A DNA stretch of 64,000 nucleotides from Treponema sp. (lineage in GTDB: Bacteria > Spirochaetota > Spirochaetia > Treponematales > Treponemataceae), in the NCBI GenBank assembly GCA_017525605.1, contig JAFXSM010000038.1, positions 1 to 64,000 of the forward strand. The letters are read 5' to 3'. The position numbers were made by a program, and so were the translations under genes. The notes beneath the pieces are model-generated. The model searched no databases, had not been told where the DNA came from, and was given only the letters and a program-made list of their open reading frames with translations. Position 1 is the first letter of the stretch. Each line of letters begins with the position of its first letter. This document shows, one piece after another, positions 8,637 to 16,628 of the stretch.

Positions 8637-9026
8637 CAGGAAGAGAAGGGCAAAATCGTCATCGCCACAGTCTTCGGCGACATTCACGATATCGGAAAGA
8701 ACATCGTGAAAGCGATGCTCGAAAATTACGGCTACACTGTAATCGACCTCGGAAAAAACGTTCCGTATGAGACCGTCGTGAACACCGTAATCGAAAACGA
8801 CATCAAGCTCGTTGGGCTTTCCGCTCTCATGACGACGACCGTCGGAAACATGGAGACGACGATAAAAATGCTTCGCGAGGCGACCGAAAAACATGGCAAA
8901 ACCGTGAAAATCATTGCCGGAGGAGCTGTCCTGACCGCTGACTACGCCGAAAAAATCGGTGCCGACTTCTACGGAAAAGACGCGATGTCAACGGTCAACA
9001 TCGCAAAGCAGGTGTTCGGGAAGTAA
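8637..9026 (+). pseudogene. metH: Duplicated cobalamin-binding C-terminus of metH
   Basis: Homology to metH begins abruptly at 8637 (QEEKGKIVIA) and continues in frame to the TAA at 9024-9026, covering the D-I-H-D-I-G cobalamin motif and the rest of the domain. Over the last 103 residues only five differ (Q/N, A/H, S/T, V/I, A/S), while many third codon positions differ, so substitutions are mostly silent. The frame is open upstream to 8583 but has no ATG, GTG or TTG before GTG 8706, which lies inside the motif region and has no ribosome binding site. A free-standing corrinoid protein therefore looks unlikely. The silent bias suggests the fragment came from a divergent functional metH. Confidence 0.85.
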
Positions 9027-9038
9027 TTCGGGCGAATG

Positions 9039-10595
9039 TCAGTTAATCTGTGATTCTCCCTCAATCGTCAAAGCAACGTCTGTAAATTCTGCTGTTGTTC
9101 CGCGTGTGCCGAACATTCCGGCGTAGAAAAAGGCGTTGTCTTTTGCGATAAAATCGAAATCGGTGTAGGTCTGCTTGAAGTCTTTGCCGTCGAATGTTGT
9201 CGTGATTGTGACGACTTGTCCGACGCGCTCGATTTTGAACTGAGCGACATCGCCGACTTTGTACGAAGGTGCTTTGTCGTTTGAAAGATTCAGCTTTTTG
9301 TTCTCGCGTGAGAAATTCACGACGCTGGATGCTCCGTCAGAATAAAGAGCTGATGCGATGTAGTTTGAATCTACCGTGTACTGGGACGGAACAAAGCAGT
9401 CGTCTCTGAGCATGAGACCGAATGCGGCTGATTTTTCGAATTTTTTGTCAGCGACAGTCAGAACTTTTGCTTTTGCGGTCAAAGTGAAATTTTTTGATGA
9501 AGGAATCTGCTGGCAGACGAAAGAGATTCCGTCTGAATCCGCTCCGATTTTTCCGCTTGAAACTCCGCTTGCTGTCTGACCGACGTTGAAAACGCCCTGC
9601 TCGACTTCTTTTGCGAAGAATCCGTTCGCGGCGATTTTCGGGGATTCCTCGCAAGAACCGAATGCAGTCCCGTACCAGTCGCTGTTCGTTTCGAAATTGC
9701 CGCTGCCGGAAAGATTCGGCAAATCCAGAACTTTGTATTCGACGAATTTGTATGAATCATTCTTCACCAAATCGACTTCCTTTTTTGGTTCGTAAAGTTT
9801 ATCGACATATTTCGCAAGCGGACATTTAGATGACTTTATCGCCTTTGCAAAAAGATAAGCGACCTCTTTCGCGCCGAAAATATTCAGGTGAGTCGTGTCC
9901 AATGAAGACCAGTCCTGCGTCAAATCTTCTTTTCCGACTGGAATCGCATGAAAATACTTCGCGTTCTCAAATCCGATTTTCTTGTAAAGCTTCTTTGTCA
10001 GAGTCGTCAAATCAACAACCTGAACTTTCTTCTCTTTTCCAAGCTCCACAATCGCCTTTCTGTAGTCGCCGTTCTCCGTTATGTGAGCGTAAACTCCCGA
10101 ATAGTCATTGTCGGCATTCGCCCTGACAATCGGAGTGCAGAGAATCGGAGTCGCACCAACGTCCAATGCGTATTTGACGTAATACTCATACAGATAATGT
10201 TTGAAAGAATCAGCGTCGTCTGTCTTTCCGTTTCCGTTTGTGAATCGGGCTGTGTCCTCTTTCTTCTGGTCGTTGTGCCCGAACGCAATCATCAGATAAT
10301 CGCCTTTGGAAAGATTGTCTTTCATCTGCTGATAATTAGTCTCTTTTATGAAACTCTTTGACGAGCGACCGCTTCGTGCGCAGTTGACAACTGTGATTTT
10401 GTCAGACAAGTTGTTTTCAATCTGAGTTCCATATCCATATCGCGGATAAAGATACGAATCTTTGAAAGCGCAAACTGTCGAATCTCCAACCAGAACGAGC
10501 TTTGCCTCTTTCAAATCAGAAGCAAACACAAAAGACGAACAGACGGAAGCTGACAAAGCCAAAGCCGCTGCCACCACTTTTAACAATTTTTTCAT
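9039..10595 (-). CDS. Secreted rhamnogalacturonan acetylesterase-like SGNH hydrolase (CE12-like), copy 2
   Basis: 518 residues with signal peptide (MKKLLKVVAAALALSASVCSSFVFA). The SGNH domain (about 28-265) has V-G-D-S-T, R-S-G-R-S-S, F-G-H-N-D and D-T-T-H-L, matching the catalytic blocks of rhamnogalacturonan acetylesterases. The C-terminal part (about 300-515) looks like a concanavalin-like/DUF1349-type beta-sandwich and may bind polysaccharide. It shares its 88-bp leader with the 6270-8333 gene, yet the two proteins resemble each other only around the catalytic motifs and have different accessory domains, so they probably attack different acetylation patterns or act on different faces of the polymer. 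ATG 10595 has AGGAG upstream. The gene lies between the metH relic and the intact methyltransferase. Confidence 0.87.
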   Translation of the reverse strand: MKKLLKVVAAALALSASVCSSFVFASDLKEAKLVLVGDSTVCAFKDSYLYPRYGYGTQIENNLSDKITVVNCARSGRSSKSFIKETNYQQMKDNLSKGDYLMIAFGHNDQKKEDTARFTNGNGKTDDADSFKHYLYEYYVKYALDVGATPILCTPIVRANADNDYSGVYAHITENGDYRKAIVELGKEKKVQVVDLTTLTKKLYKKIGFENAKYFHAIPVGKEDLTQDWSSLDTTHLNIFGAKEVAYLFAKAIKSSKCPLAKYVDKLYEPKKEVDLVKNDSYKFVEYKVLDLPNLSGSGNFETNSDWYGTAFGSCEESPKIAANGFFAKEVEQGVFNVGQTASGVSSGKIGADSDGISFVCQQIPSSKNFTLTAKAKVLTVADKKFEKSAAFGLMLRDDCFVPSQYTVDSNYIASALYSDGASSVVNFSRENKKLNLSNDKAPSYKVGDVAQFKIERVGQVVTITTTFDGKDFKQTYTDFDFIAKDNAFFYAGMFGTRGTTAEFTDVALTIEGESQIN

Positions 10596-10680
10596 TTTTG
10601 TATCTCCTGAAAAAATTATCGCATTAGTTTTCAGTCTTCGCTGTGAGTTCCCCGTTCAGATTTAATAACTTCCCGACAAT
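10593..10680 (-). repeat. 88-bp acetylesterase leader repeat, copy B
   Basis: Matches 8331-8418 at 87 of 88 bases. Here the distal end is the true 3' end of the intact methyltransferase gene (stop at 10662-10664), so the esterase leader and the methyltransferase tail share sequence. This copy is the intact arrangement from which copy A can be derived. Confidence 0.9.
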
Positions 10681-13601
10681 TCCTCGTACATCGCAAACAG
10701 CTTCGCCACTATTTCGGCTTCCGTCATCTTTGCGTCGAATTCGTATGCTTCCATCACTGCATTGTCATTCTCGCGGTGGGCTTTGCGCAGGTCTGCTGGC
10801 ATGAGCGTTTCGTCGTACAAATCTGCAAGTGAAGAATCTGGATATTTCGCGCGCGCGTCAAGAATTGCCTGTGCGGTTGCTTCGATTTTGGCTTCCTGCT
10901 CGTCTGTGGGATTAGGCCACGGAAAGTTGTTGTACACGATGTCCTTGCTGTAGCGGTAATCGCTTTTCAGACGGCCGCAGACGGCACGAACCCATGCATT
11001 GTGGACCGAGCTTGTGAGCACGCCGAAGTGGTAGAGGCTGGCGTCGGGGATGATGAAAACAAGGTCACTTGCGAAAATGTCCGGCGTAAGAAAGCCAATC
11101 GGAATGTAGAAGCGTTTTTCCGAGCTGACTTTTGGAACAATGATAAAATCAGATTTCGGCATGTTCTCAGTAGAAAAATGTGTCGGAATATCCGCGAGTT
11201 TTTGTGTAGCACCACGCTTGCTTGCCTGTCGGAATTCTCTTACTGCCTGAACCCGCTTGTAGCACTCCGGCATTTTCTTGATTTCAGCGGGCGAGCAGTC
11301 ACCCAGCCAGAGGCAGTAGCGGTAATAGCGGTTTATGAATTCGTCAGAGCCAATCCACTTGTGGAAGTATTTTTCTGATGTCGGTTCTTTTCTTATAAAA
11401 TCCTTCATCTCGTTTTCAGTAAAAAGATAGTTTCCGCCATCAATAGGCAAATTTCCGATTCCGATTTCCGGCACGGTGCAAAGGGGCTTTGACCGGCTTT
11501 CGACAAAAATGTTCGGCGCGTCCAGAAGATAGCCGTTGATGTTTTTGGCTTCAACAAAAGTTCCGTCCGGGTTGTAAATCTTTTTTATATTGTCACACGG
11601 ATTCGGAAAATCTAACGATTTTCCATTATTGGTTTTATCTTGATTTTGCGTTAGCAAAATCGAATCCGTGTGACAACTAAAACCTACAATCACGCAATGA
11701 ACATGGGCTTTTTCCGTGCTTTCACTGTCCCAGCGGAAAGTCCGCCATGCAAAATCAATCTGAACGCCATCGTTCTCAAAAAGCGTTTTCCAGAGAATTG
11801 CAACCTGTTCGCCCTGTGTGATTGAGTTCGTGGAAACAAGAGCGGCTTTAGTCTTTTTGCCTTTTATCAAATCCGCAGCTTTTTTGTACCAGCAAGAAAC
11901 ATAATCAAGGTTTCCCACATTCTTGATGTTGCCGAAGACATCAAGAACATCTTTTTTCTGCTCGTCGCTCATCAACCTTGCACCCACAAACGGCGGATTT
12001 CCCATGATGTAGTCGTATTCATGCACCGTACCGTCAACGTGTGTAGTGAAACCGAAGAACAAATCAAGCGTGTTCCCTTCGGCTCCGATCGGGGAACGGT
12101 TACCGAGCGAAGTCGAAGTAAGCGTCGCCCAATCCATGCGCAATGCGTTTCCTTCCACGATGAACGCGTTTGTTTTTAACGGAAGAAACTCAATTTTCTG
12201 CGCGAGAATCGCTTCTGTCTCAAGAATCATCTGGCTTTCCGCAATCCACAGTGCCGTTTTCGCAACTGTCACGGCAAAGTCGTTTATCTCGATTCCGTAG
12301 AACTGGCTGATTTTCACAAGAATGTATTCGTCAAAGGAGAATTTTCTCTCTCCTTCGTCCCAAAGCGAAAGCACCTTGTTCTCAAGTCTGCGGAGGGAAA
12401 GGTACGTTTCGGTGAGGAAATTTCCGCTTCCGCAAGCAGGGTCTAGGAATTTCAAGGAGCCGAGCTTTTCCTGGAGTTTGTGCAGTGCTGATTTTCTCTC
12501 TTTCTTCGGAAGGGACTTGCATTTTTCGAATTCCGCATTCAAATCGTCCAGAAAAAGCGGGTCGATTACCTTGTGAATGTTCTCGATGCTCGTGTAGTGC
12601 ATTCCGCCCTTTCTGCGTGTCTCCGGGTTCAGCGTGCTTTCGAACACTGCACCGAAAATCGTCGGGGAAATCTCGCTCCAGTTGAACGGCGCGCAGTGGT
12701 TCACGATTACATCGACGATTTCTTCTGTAAAATTCGGAATTTCGATTTTCTCGTCGCGGAAAAGTCCGCCGTTCACATACGGAAACGGCTTCAGGCTGAG
12801 GTCGTATTTGTCCCTGTCGCAGATTTTCGTGTCGAGTGCCTTGAAGAGATTGATGATTCCGTTCCTCAAATTCGGCAGATTGAACGATTTGACGTAATCG
12901 ACAAAGCTTGTTTTCGTCTCGAAAAGCCCTGCATCCTCCGCGTAAAGGCAGAAGACGAGTCTGACGCAAAGAATGTTCAGGCTCCTAAAGCTTTCGTCAG
13001 TCGGCTCAACGTATTCCTTCTCAAGCGCGTCGTAAAGTTTTCCGACAAGTTCTCCTGCCTTCAAACTGATTTCTTCCTCGCGTATGAATTCCTGCCGCCT
13101 TTTGTCAACGAGGAACTGGAGGCTGTTCAGATTTTTGTCCAGCTCGTTCAGCAGAATCTCCTTCGGTTCTCCGTTCGGATTTTCCATGTCGTAAACGAGG
13201 AATTCGTCAAAATTGCATGTGACAATCCATTTCGGATGCTGCGAGAGCGGAAGGTCAGCGACGTATTTCTTCGCCTGCTGGAAAGGTGTGAGGAACGTGC
13301 CGTCGCTCTGCTTGATTCTCTCCCGCAAATCCTTGCTGCTCGATTTCTGCTCAATCATCACCCGCGTCGAAGGAATGTACGCGTCAATGAAATTCGTTAT
13401 CGTCTTCTCCTTTCCCGAATCCGAGAAGAGCTTTTCCTTCACCTGCTCCTCAAAGAATATGAAAGAAGAAATGTCCGTCACCCCAAACACGTTCGTAAGA
13501 AGGTCAATCCAGAATTTCTGCGACTCTCCCTTCTCATATCCGTGTCCCGCCCAACTCTCCATGAATTTTTTCGCTGCCTTTGCCTGTCTGTCCTGTGCCA
13601 T
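10662..13601 (-). CDS. MmeI-like type IIL restriction-modification enzyme (DNA methyltransferase with N-terminal nuclease)
   Basis: 979 residues from ATG 13601. The start follows the family (AKKFMESWAGHGYEKGESQ near the N-terminus); frames further upstream would run into the proS promoter region. A nuclease motif D73-x10-E84-Q-K86 sits close to where MmeI has D70-E80-K82. Then come a helical spacer, AdoMet motif I D-P-A-C-G-S-G-N-F (387-395), the adenine-methylase motif N-P-P-F (535-538) and a target-recognition region (about 680-900). Such enzymes cut and methylate as one polypeptide. The coding sequence appears intact, with no separate specificity or nuclease gene. A TATAAT box lies seven bases before the ATG with no ribosome binding site, so translation may be leaderless. 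It is divergent from proS. Confidence 0.85.
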   Translation of the reverse strand: MAQDRQAKAAKKFMESWAGHGYEKGESQKFWIDLLTNVFGVTDISSFIFFEEQVKEKLFSDSGKEKTITNFIDAYIPSTRVMIEQKSSSKDLRERIKQSDGTFLTPFQQAKKYVADLPLSQHPKWIVTCNFDEFLVYDMENPNGEPKEILLNELDKNLNSLQFLVDKRRQEFIREEEISLKAGELVGKLYDALEKEYVEPTDESFRSLNILCVRLVFCLYAEDAGLFETKTSFVDYVKSFNLPNLRNGIINLFKALDTKICDRDKYDLSLKPFPYVNGGLFRDEKIEIPNFTEEIVDVIVNHCAPFNWSEISPTIFGAVFESTLNPETRRKGGMHYTSIENIHKVIDPLFLDDLNAEFEKCKSLPKKERKSALHKLQEKLGSLKFLDPACGSGNFLTETYLSLRRLENKVLSLWDEGERKFSFDEYILVKISQFYGIEINDFAVTVAKTALWIAESQMILETEAILAQKIEFLPLKTNAFIVEGNALRMDWATLTSTSLGNRSPIGAEGNTLDLFFGFTTHVDGTVHEYDYIMGNPPFVGARLMSDEQKKDVLDVFGNIKNVGNLDYVSCWYKKAADLIKGKKTKAALVSTNSITQGEQVAILWKTLFENDGVQIDFAWRTFRWDSESTEKAHVHCVIVGFSCHTDSILLTQNQDKTNNGKSLDFPNPCDNIKKIYNPDGTFVEAKNINGYLLDAPNIFVESRSKPLCTVPEIGIGNLPIDGGNYLFTENEMKDFIRKEPTSEKYFHKWIGSDEFINRYYRYCLWLGDCSPAEIKKMPECYKRVQAVREFRQASKRGATQKLADIPTHFSTENMPKSDFIIVPKVSSEKRFYIPIGFLTPDIFASDLVFIIPDASLYHFGVLTSSVHNAWVRAVCGRLKSDYRYSKDIVYNNFPWPNPTDEQEAKIEATAQAILDARAKYPDSSLADLYDETLMPADLRKAHRENDNAVMEAYEFDAKMTEAEIVAKLFAMYEELSGSY

Positions 13602-13608
13602 AAAACGC

Positions 13609-13614
13609 ATTATA
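13609..13614 (-). promoter_or_regulatory. -10 box seven bases before the methyltransferase ATG
   Basis: TATAAT reads on the minus strand at 13614-13609, then GCGTTTT, then ATG at 13601. No Shine-Dalgarno sequence is present. A start of transcription at the usual distance would fall on or next to the A of the ATG. The -35 region is poor (at best three of six matches). Confidence 0.5.
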
Positions 13615-13677
13615 CCACACTCGACATCGCCTTCTCTCTGTGAAATCGCTTCGTTTTTCATTAAACTGAAAAGCATT

Positions 13678-15507
13678 ATGAAAGCATCTAAATTTTACAT
13701 TTCGACACTTCGCGAGGCTCCGTCAGAGGCGGTAATCGCAAGCCACAAGCTCATGCTCAGGGCTGGAATCACAAGAAAACTTGGAAACGGACTTTATACA
13801 TATCTGCCGCTCGGCGTCCGCTCGCTCTACAAACTTGAGAACATCATCAGGGAAGAACTTGAATCAACTGCCAACGCTCTTGAATTCAAACCGACCGTCA
13901 TCGTCCCGGGCGACTTGTGGAAGGAATCTGGAAGATGGGAGACCATGGGACCGCAGATGCTCAAGGCGAAGAACAGGGGAGAGCAGGACATGGTCGTTTC
14001 TCCGACTGCCGAGGAAGCATACACTGCAATCGTCCGCGACGGACTGGACTCTTACAAGCAGCTTCCTGTGAACCTCTACCAGATTAACACGAAGTACCGC
14101 GACGAAATCAGACCGCGCTACGGTGTGATGCGCGGACGCGAGTTCATCATGATGGACGGCTACACGATGAACGCGGACGACGCTTCATTGGACGAGTGCT
14201 ACAACGACTACGAGAAAGCGTACTTCAGAATCTTCAAGCGATTGGGTCTCAAAATCATTCCTGTCCGCGCTGATTCTGGTGCGATGGGCGGCTCGGGCTC
14301 TGAGGAATTCATGGTCGAGTCCCCAATCGGAGACGACACGCTCATCATCTGCCCGAACGGAGATTACGCCGCCAACGTGGAGAAGGCGGCCTGCAAGGCG
14401 GACGAATCGGTGAACAAGAAGGGCGAGAAGGTCGCGAAAACCGACAAGGCAATCGAGGAAGTCGCCACTCCGAACGTCTTCTCAATCGAGGACATGGAGA
14501 AATTCTTCGACGAGTCGCCTAAAATGTTCATCAAGGCTCTCGTCTACCGCGTCATCAATTCCCAGCTCGACTTGTCCAAGGCAAACGGCGCTGAGAACTG
14601 GAAGCAGGTGAAGGACCCGGCGGGCGACTATTATCCGCTTTCGTATGCGTGCGTTCTTATCCGCGCGGATTTGGACGTGAACGAAGCTAAGCTCGCTTCC
14701 ACGCTCAAGGCATCGGAAGTCGTCCTTGCCGAGGCTGACGAAATCCTGCAGATTGCCGGCGCGCCTCACGGATTCGTGGGACCTGTCACGGTGAAAGCTC
14801 CGCTCATCGTCGATTATTCAGTTGTGGAAAACGGAGAGGCGAAAATGCACGACGCGATTGCCGGAAGCGGAAAGGAAGGATTCCACATCAAGCACGTTGA
14901 GCCGATGAGGGATTTTGTTCCGTTCATCAACGCCGACGTCCGCACTGTGAAAGAGGGCGATTTCTGTCCGATTTGCGGCGGAAAATTCTATTCGACAAAG
15001 GGAAACGAGCTTGGCCACATCTTCAAGCTCGGCCACAAATACACGCACTCAATGCACGTCACTTTCCTCGGTCAGAACGGAAAGCCGACCGAGCCTACGA
15101 TGGGCTGCTACGGAATCGGCGTGGACAGGACTTTGGCTTCGATTATCGAGAACAACAACGACGAGAAGGGAATCATCTGGCCGATGACAGTCGCTCCGTT
15201 CCAGGTTTGTGTCGTTCCAATCAAGTACGACGGAAAAATGAAGGAAGTCGCTGACAAAATCTATGACGAACTGCAGAAGGCCAGAATCGAAGTTCTCCTC
15301 GACGACAGGAACGAGCGTCCGGGCGTAAAATTCGCAGACATGGAACTCATCGGAATCCCGCTCAGAATCACTGTGGGCGACAAGAACCTTCCGAACGTTG
15401 AATTCAAACCTCGCTCGGCAGAAAAAGCGGAGCTTCTTTCGGTTGAAGATTCGATTGCAAAAGCTGTCGAATATGTGAAATCGGAACTCGCAAAACTCAA
15501 TGCGTAA
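13678..15507 (+). CDS. proS: Prolyl-tRNA synthetase, bacterial type
   Basis: 609 residues starting MKASKFYISTLREAP. It charges tRNA-Pro with proline in the cytoplasm. Class II motifs are visible: motif 1 region around LGNGLYTYLPLG, motif 2 (YRDEIRPRYGVMRGREFIMMDGY) and motif 3 (GCYGIGVDRTLASIIE). Between motifs 2 and 3 lies the long insertion (about 225-400) of bacterial ProRS that carries the editing domain, including a probable GxxxP-type segment. The C-terminal anticodon-binding domain starts near 510 (APFQVCVVPIKYD). The frame is open far upstream but only ATG 13678 matches the family start. It is divergent from the restriction-modification gene and is followed 19 bp later by a secreted-protein gene that may be translated from the same message. 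Confidence 0.96.
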   Translation: MKASKFYISTLREAPSEAVIASHKLMLRAGITRKLGNGLYTYLPLGVRSLYKLENIIREELESTANALEFKPTVIVPGDLWKESGRWETMGPQMLKAKNRGEQDMVVSPTAEEAYTAIVRDGLDSYKQLPVNLYQINTKYRDEIRPRYGVMRGREFIMMDGYTMNADDASLDECYNDYEKAYFRIFKRLGLKIIPVRADSGAMGGSGSEEFMVESPIGDDTLIICPNGDYAANVEKAACKADESVNKKGEKVAKTDKAIEEVATPNVFSIEDMEKFFDESPKMFIKALVYRVINSQLDLSKANGAENWKQVKDPAGDYYPLSYACVLIRADLDVNEAKLASTLKASEVVLAEADEILQIAGAPHGFVGPVTVKAPLIVDYSVVENGEAKMHDAIAGSGKEGFHIKHVEPMRDFVPFINADVRTVKEGDFCPICGGKFYSTKGNELGHIFKLGHKYTHSMHVTFLGQNGKPTEPTMGCYGIGVDRTLASIIENNNDEKGIIWPMTVAPFQVCVVPIKYDGKMKEVADKIYDELQKARIEVLLDDRNERPGVKFADMELIGIPLRITVGDKNLPNVEFKPRSAEKAELLSVEDSIAKAVEYVKSELAKLNA

Positions 15508-15526
15508 ACAAAAAAAGGCGTTCAAC

Positions 15527-16582
15527 ATGAAAAAATTCATTCTTACGGTTTTTATGATTTTCTCGCTGAACTGCCTTTTCGCTCTGCCGGGGGTGCAGCA
15601 GTTGCTTCCTGACCAGAGCGGACAGTTCGTCTATTACCGCGACTCCTCTTTCGACCGCGAATCCTACGTCGGAATAATCTACTTTGACGAGGCGACTTAC
15701 GGGCTTCGCTATTTCGCTCCTGCAACCGACAAGCAGGCGGAAGTCAAGATGCAGATTTATTTCACGCTGGACACGGAAAAAGCCGCGACGAAAGGCGTAA
15801 TCGAGTTCACGGGCGAGACTCCTCCTGACCCGTTCCCGACATCGCAGGATGAGACCGACATCGTGAATTATCTTCACGACATCGCTTACGAGATGTTCTC
15901 AAGAAGAATTTTCTTGGGCGAAGTGAATGCGAAAAAATCCGAGAGCGGAGAATATGCGCAGTTCGGCGGAAGAGTCACAATGGAATACGACCCGATTATT
16001 CCTGTTCTGAATCTTAGCAGAATCGTGACTTCGGACGGAAAAGTCGCATTCTCGGCTGTTACAGGCGGCAAACTCGTCGATTCAACTGACACGAGCTTTT
16101 CTTCGTTCGCCGGAATCCCTGCAAAGATTTCTGAAAAATCATCTCAGAAGGTGAAGAAGGGCAAGCCGAACAAAATCGAAATCGAAAACGAAGGATTGAA
16201 AACCCAAGTTTTCACGATTGATTCTTCTTGGGAGCAGAAAACGGCTGCAAGCTGGATGCTTTCGGATTTTTCCGTGGTGTCATCTGTCGTCCTTCCAATC
16301 AAGGACGCGCAAAAGCAGATGCTCATCCGCACGCTTGTTCTCGGTCGCGACCATTCTTATCCTGACTGGACAAAGCAGAAAATCAAGGAGAACAACGGCA
16401 AAATCGAGCTCGACCAGATTTTCTACGATTCGCAGTCGAAATCTTTCAAATACGATTTCAAGCGAATCGAAACAATCGGCACCGACACGAAATCGATTTT
16501 CGCATTGACGGCAAATGCGGGCGCGTACACGAAAAACAAAAGCTATTTCGACAAGATAATTGATTCGTATTCCGTCAAATAA
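15527..16582 (+). CDS. Secreted protein of unknown function
   Basis: 351 residues from ATG 15527, which opens a clear signal peptide (MKKFILTVFMIFSLNCLFA). An in-frame ATG at 15500 overlaps the end of proS and would put charged residues before the signal. After cleavage (ALPGVQQLLPDQSG) the protein is a soluble, mixed domain without recognisable catalytic motifs; I see periodic aromatic residues (YYRDSSFDRESYVGIIYFDEA) that suggest a beta-rich periplasmic or outer-membrane protein. I do not recognise a named family. It ends at a strong bidirectional terminator shared with the convergent GerMN gene. Confidence 0.7.
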   Translation: MKKFILTVFMIFSLNCLFALPGVQQLLPDQSGQFVYYRDSSFDRESYVGIIYFDEATYGLRYFAPATDKQAEVKMQIYFTLDTEKAATKGVIEFTGETPPDPFPTSQDETDIVNYLHDIAYEMFSRRIFLGEVNAKKSESGEYAQFGGRVTMEYDPIIPVLNLSRIVTSDGKVAFSAVTGGKLVDSTDTSFSSFAGIPAKISEKSSQKVKKGKPNKIEIENEGLKTQVFTIDSSWEQKTAASWMLSDFSVVSSVVLPIKDAQKQMLIRTLVLGRDHSYPDWTKQKIKENNGKIELDQIFYDSQSKSFKYDFKRIETIGTDTKSIFALTANAGAYTKNKSYFDKIIDSYSVK

Positions 16583-16620
16583 CGGTGGTTGAGCGTAGTC
16601 GAAACCAGCGTTATTTTATA
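16577..16620. terminator. Bidirectional terminator with GGTTGAGCGTAGTCGAAACC core
   Basis: AAATAACG (16577-16584) pairs with CGTTATTT (16609-16616) and TGGTT (16586-16590) with AACCA (16603-16607), interrupted by one G/G mismatch, then T-rich sequence. It separates two convergent genes. The apex includes GGTTGAGCGTAGTCGAAACC, a near-palindrome that I recall as recurrent in many bacterial genomes; only this copy was noticed in the window. Confidence 0.75.
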
Positions 16621-16628
16621 GAAGAATT

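Noticed and set aside
8706..9026. Free-standing corrinoid protein
   Set aside because: Only GTG 8706 could start it, inside the cobalamin domain, without a ribosome binding site and without the axial histidine motif.
13213..13677. 155-residue N-terminal extension of ProS
   Set aside because: It overlaps the N-terminal part of the restriction-modification gene, and the conserved family start is at 13678.
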